Source of the DNA: Verrucomicrobiota bacterium
GTDB lineage: Bacteria > Verrucomicrobiota > Verrucomicrobiia > Limisphaerales > JADLHS01
DNA: 43,414 nt
Reading direction: 5' to 3'
Assembly (NCBI GenBank): GCA_013140495.1
Contig: JABFSR010000030.1
Span: 1 to 43,414 of the forward strand
The notes under the pieces are model-generated. The model had not been told where the DNA came from. It worked only from the letters and a program-made list of their open reading frames with translations, and made no database searches. The position numbers and the translations under genes were made by a program. Shown here piece by piece: positions 42,648-43,414 of the stretch (position 1 is the first letter of the stretch; each line of letters opens with the position of its first letter).

Positions 42648-43414
42648 CTACTTCACGGTGGTCATCTCAATCTTGGGGTTCAGTTCCAGTTTCAAATCCT
42701 TGAAGCGCACCTCGGTGGGGCCGCCGGAATGGACTTGCAGGCCGATGATGCCGCGCATGGCCACCAGCGGATCGTCAAGGTCCGTGCAGAGGTTTCCATT
42801 CAGCGCCGTGCGTATCTTGCCGCCGACGGCGAGGATTTCGTACGTGTTCCAATCGTTCGTTTTCACGAACTGATCGCCGGGCTTTTTGGAGAGCAACTCG
42901 CGACCGTTTTCCTCGTAGAGCTTGCCCCACCAGCCCTGCCCCATGTCAGCCTGGCAACCTTTCATCTCGTATTCGCCGTGAGGCTCGCTGCGGAACTGGA
43001 TGCCGCTGTTGGCGGCGTTCGGCGTGAGCTTGACCTGGCAGACAAGCCGGAAGTCCGACAACACAAACTGGCTTTTCAGGAATTCGTTGTGCTTGAGGCC
43101 GGTGGCGGTTTTACCAACGATCTCGCCATTGTCCACATGCCAGAGTTCGGTGTCGCCGTCCCAGTTGGAAAGGTCCTTGCCGTTGAAGAACTGCGCGACG
43201 GTTTCCGGAGTCGCAAGCAGCGGCACCTGACCCGGCTGACGCAGGTAATAAATCAGGTCGCGAACCTCCTGCTCGTTGAGTGGCGTGAGCAAACCCTCCG
43301 GCATCATGGAAAGCTGGCCCTGCTGCATCTTGGCGATTTCATCGCGCGGAAGCGTGAGTGTTTCATTGGCGGTCACGACGACGACGGCCCGGTCATTCTG
43401 TTCCTTCAAGATAC
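42648..43414 (-). CDS. Heme-binding (PVC type) / DUF1080 fusion protein, C-terminal part
   Basis: The gene enters from beyond the right edge; only the C-terminal 255 or so codons are here. The first residues in view (TLTLPRDEIAKMQQGQLSMM, then NEQEVRDLIYYLR) are the end of the cytochrome-like heme domain found in PVC proteins after their CxxCH site. The rest is DUF1080 (3-keto-disaccharide hydrolase-like, concanavalin-type fold): FNGKDLSNWDGDTELW, SGIQFRSEPHGEYEMKG and GIIGLQVHSGGPTEVRFKDL. Such fusions are thought to act on sugars in the periplasm with an electron-transfer partner. The protein ends at the stop 42648. The N-terminal part and the heme motif cannot be judged. Confidence 0.85.
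   Translation of the reverse strand, partial: ILKEQNDRAVVVVTANETLTLPRDEIAKMQQGQLSMMPEGLLTPLNEQEVRDLIYYLRQPGQVPLLATPETVAQFFNGKDLSNWDGDTELWHVDNGEIVGKTATGLKHNEFLKSQFVLSDFRLVCQVKLTPNAANSGIQFRSEPHGEYEMKGCQADMGQGWWGKLYEENGRELLSKKPGDQFVKTNDWNTYEILAVGGKIRTALNGNLCTDLDDPLVAMRGIIGLQVHSGGPTEVRFKDLKLELNPKIEMTTVK

Noticed and set aside
1..43414. tRNA or rRNA genes
   Set aside because: No cloverleaf with a GTTC-type T-loop and no conserved rRNA strings were noticed by eye; a covariance search would be needed to be sure.

Overview
The window looks like chromosomal DNA of a Verrucomicrobiota bacterium, most likely from the Pedosphaera/Limisphaerales side of the phylum. The evidence is the gene content: a cytochrome-c/DUF1549/DUF1553 (PSCyt1-PSCyt2-PSD1) protein overlapping a DUF1501 protein, a heme-binding/DUF1080 fusion, a Gfo/Idh/MocA oxidoreductase beside a DUF6807 protein, two PEP-CTERM proteins, a GloVer-repeat (TIGR03803-type) protein, and very large exported proteins built from Ig, FN3 and InlB-like repeats. 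Gaps between genes are rich in different palindromic repeats, also usual for this group. The placement is inferred from protein families only.

Layout. 1-1281: palindromic repeats, one doubtful small gene and no convincing long gene. 1282-6938: an M3 oligoendopeptidase and a divergently transcribed exported SpoIID-domain protein. 7187-15846: a probable carbohydrate or sugar-acid block, comprising a multi-pass membrane protein, a heparinase-like lyase and an RraA-family protein on plus, an SGNH lipoprotein followed by an enolase-superfamily enzyme on minus, then a Tat-type exported protein on plus. 16103-25699: a huge repeat protein, then the PSD1 and DUF1501 pair. 25736-28251: Gfo/Idh/MocA and DUF6807 on minus. 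28501-35918: PEP-CTERM protein, GloVer protein, a 991-residue Tat-exported protein, a PhyH-type dioxygenase and a second PEP-CTERM protein with a clear terminator. 36740-37924: a solitary PilT-type ATPase. 38250-42428: a defence-type island with an FN3 remnant, Vsr, an MvaI/BcnI-family restriction enzyme, an unknown 99-residue protein, an HNH nuclease, a cytosine-C5 methyltransferase and an XRE/C-protein regulator. 42648-43414: the C-terminal part of a heme-binding/DUF1080 protein running off the end.

The island is the most unusual part. The methyltransferase stops before its target-recognition domain, 16 bases from a 160-bp nested palindrome. Its N-terminal extension is made almost wholly of two other palindromic elements read in frame. 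The restriction enzyme lacks its normal N-terminus and is preceded in the same frame by a TGA and an unrelated ORF. Vsr carries a small tandem-repeat insertion next to its catalytic Asp. The regulator gene has a C-box-like palindrome, GACTCATAGTC, touching its start codon. I read this as a controller-regulated restriction-modification-Vsr module being remodelled or dismantled by palindromic repeats.

The rest is mainly an extracellular and periplasmic scavenging lifestyle: exported lyases, esterases, oxidoreductases and cytochrome-linked PSD1 proteins. Three exported proteins carry a similar C-terminal or near-C-terminal module (Y-x-(V/L)-Q-(S/T) followed by W, ending F-(Y/H/F)-R-(V/L)).
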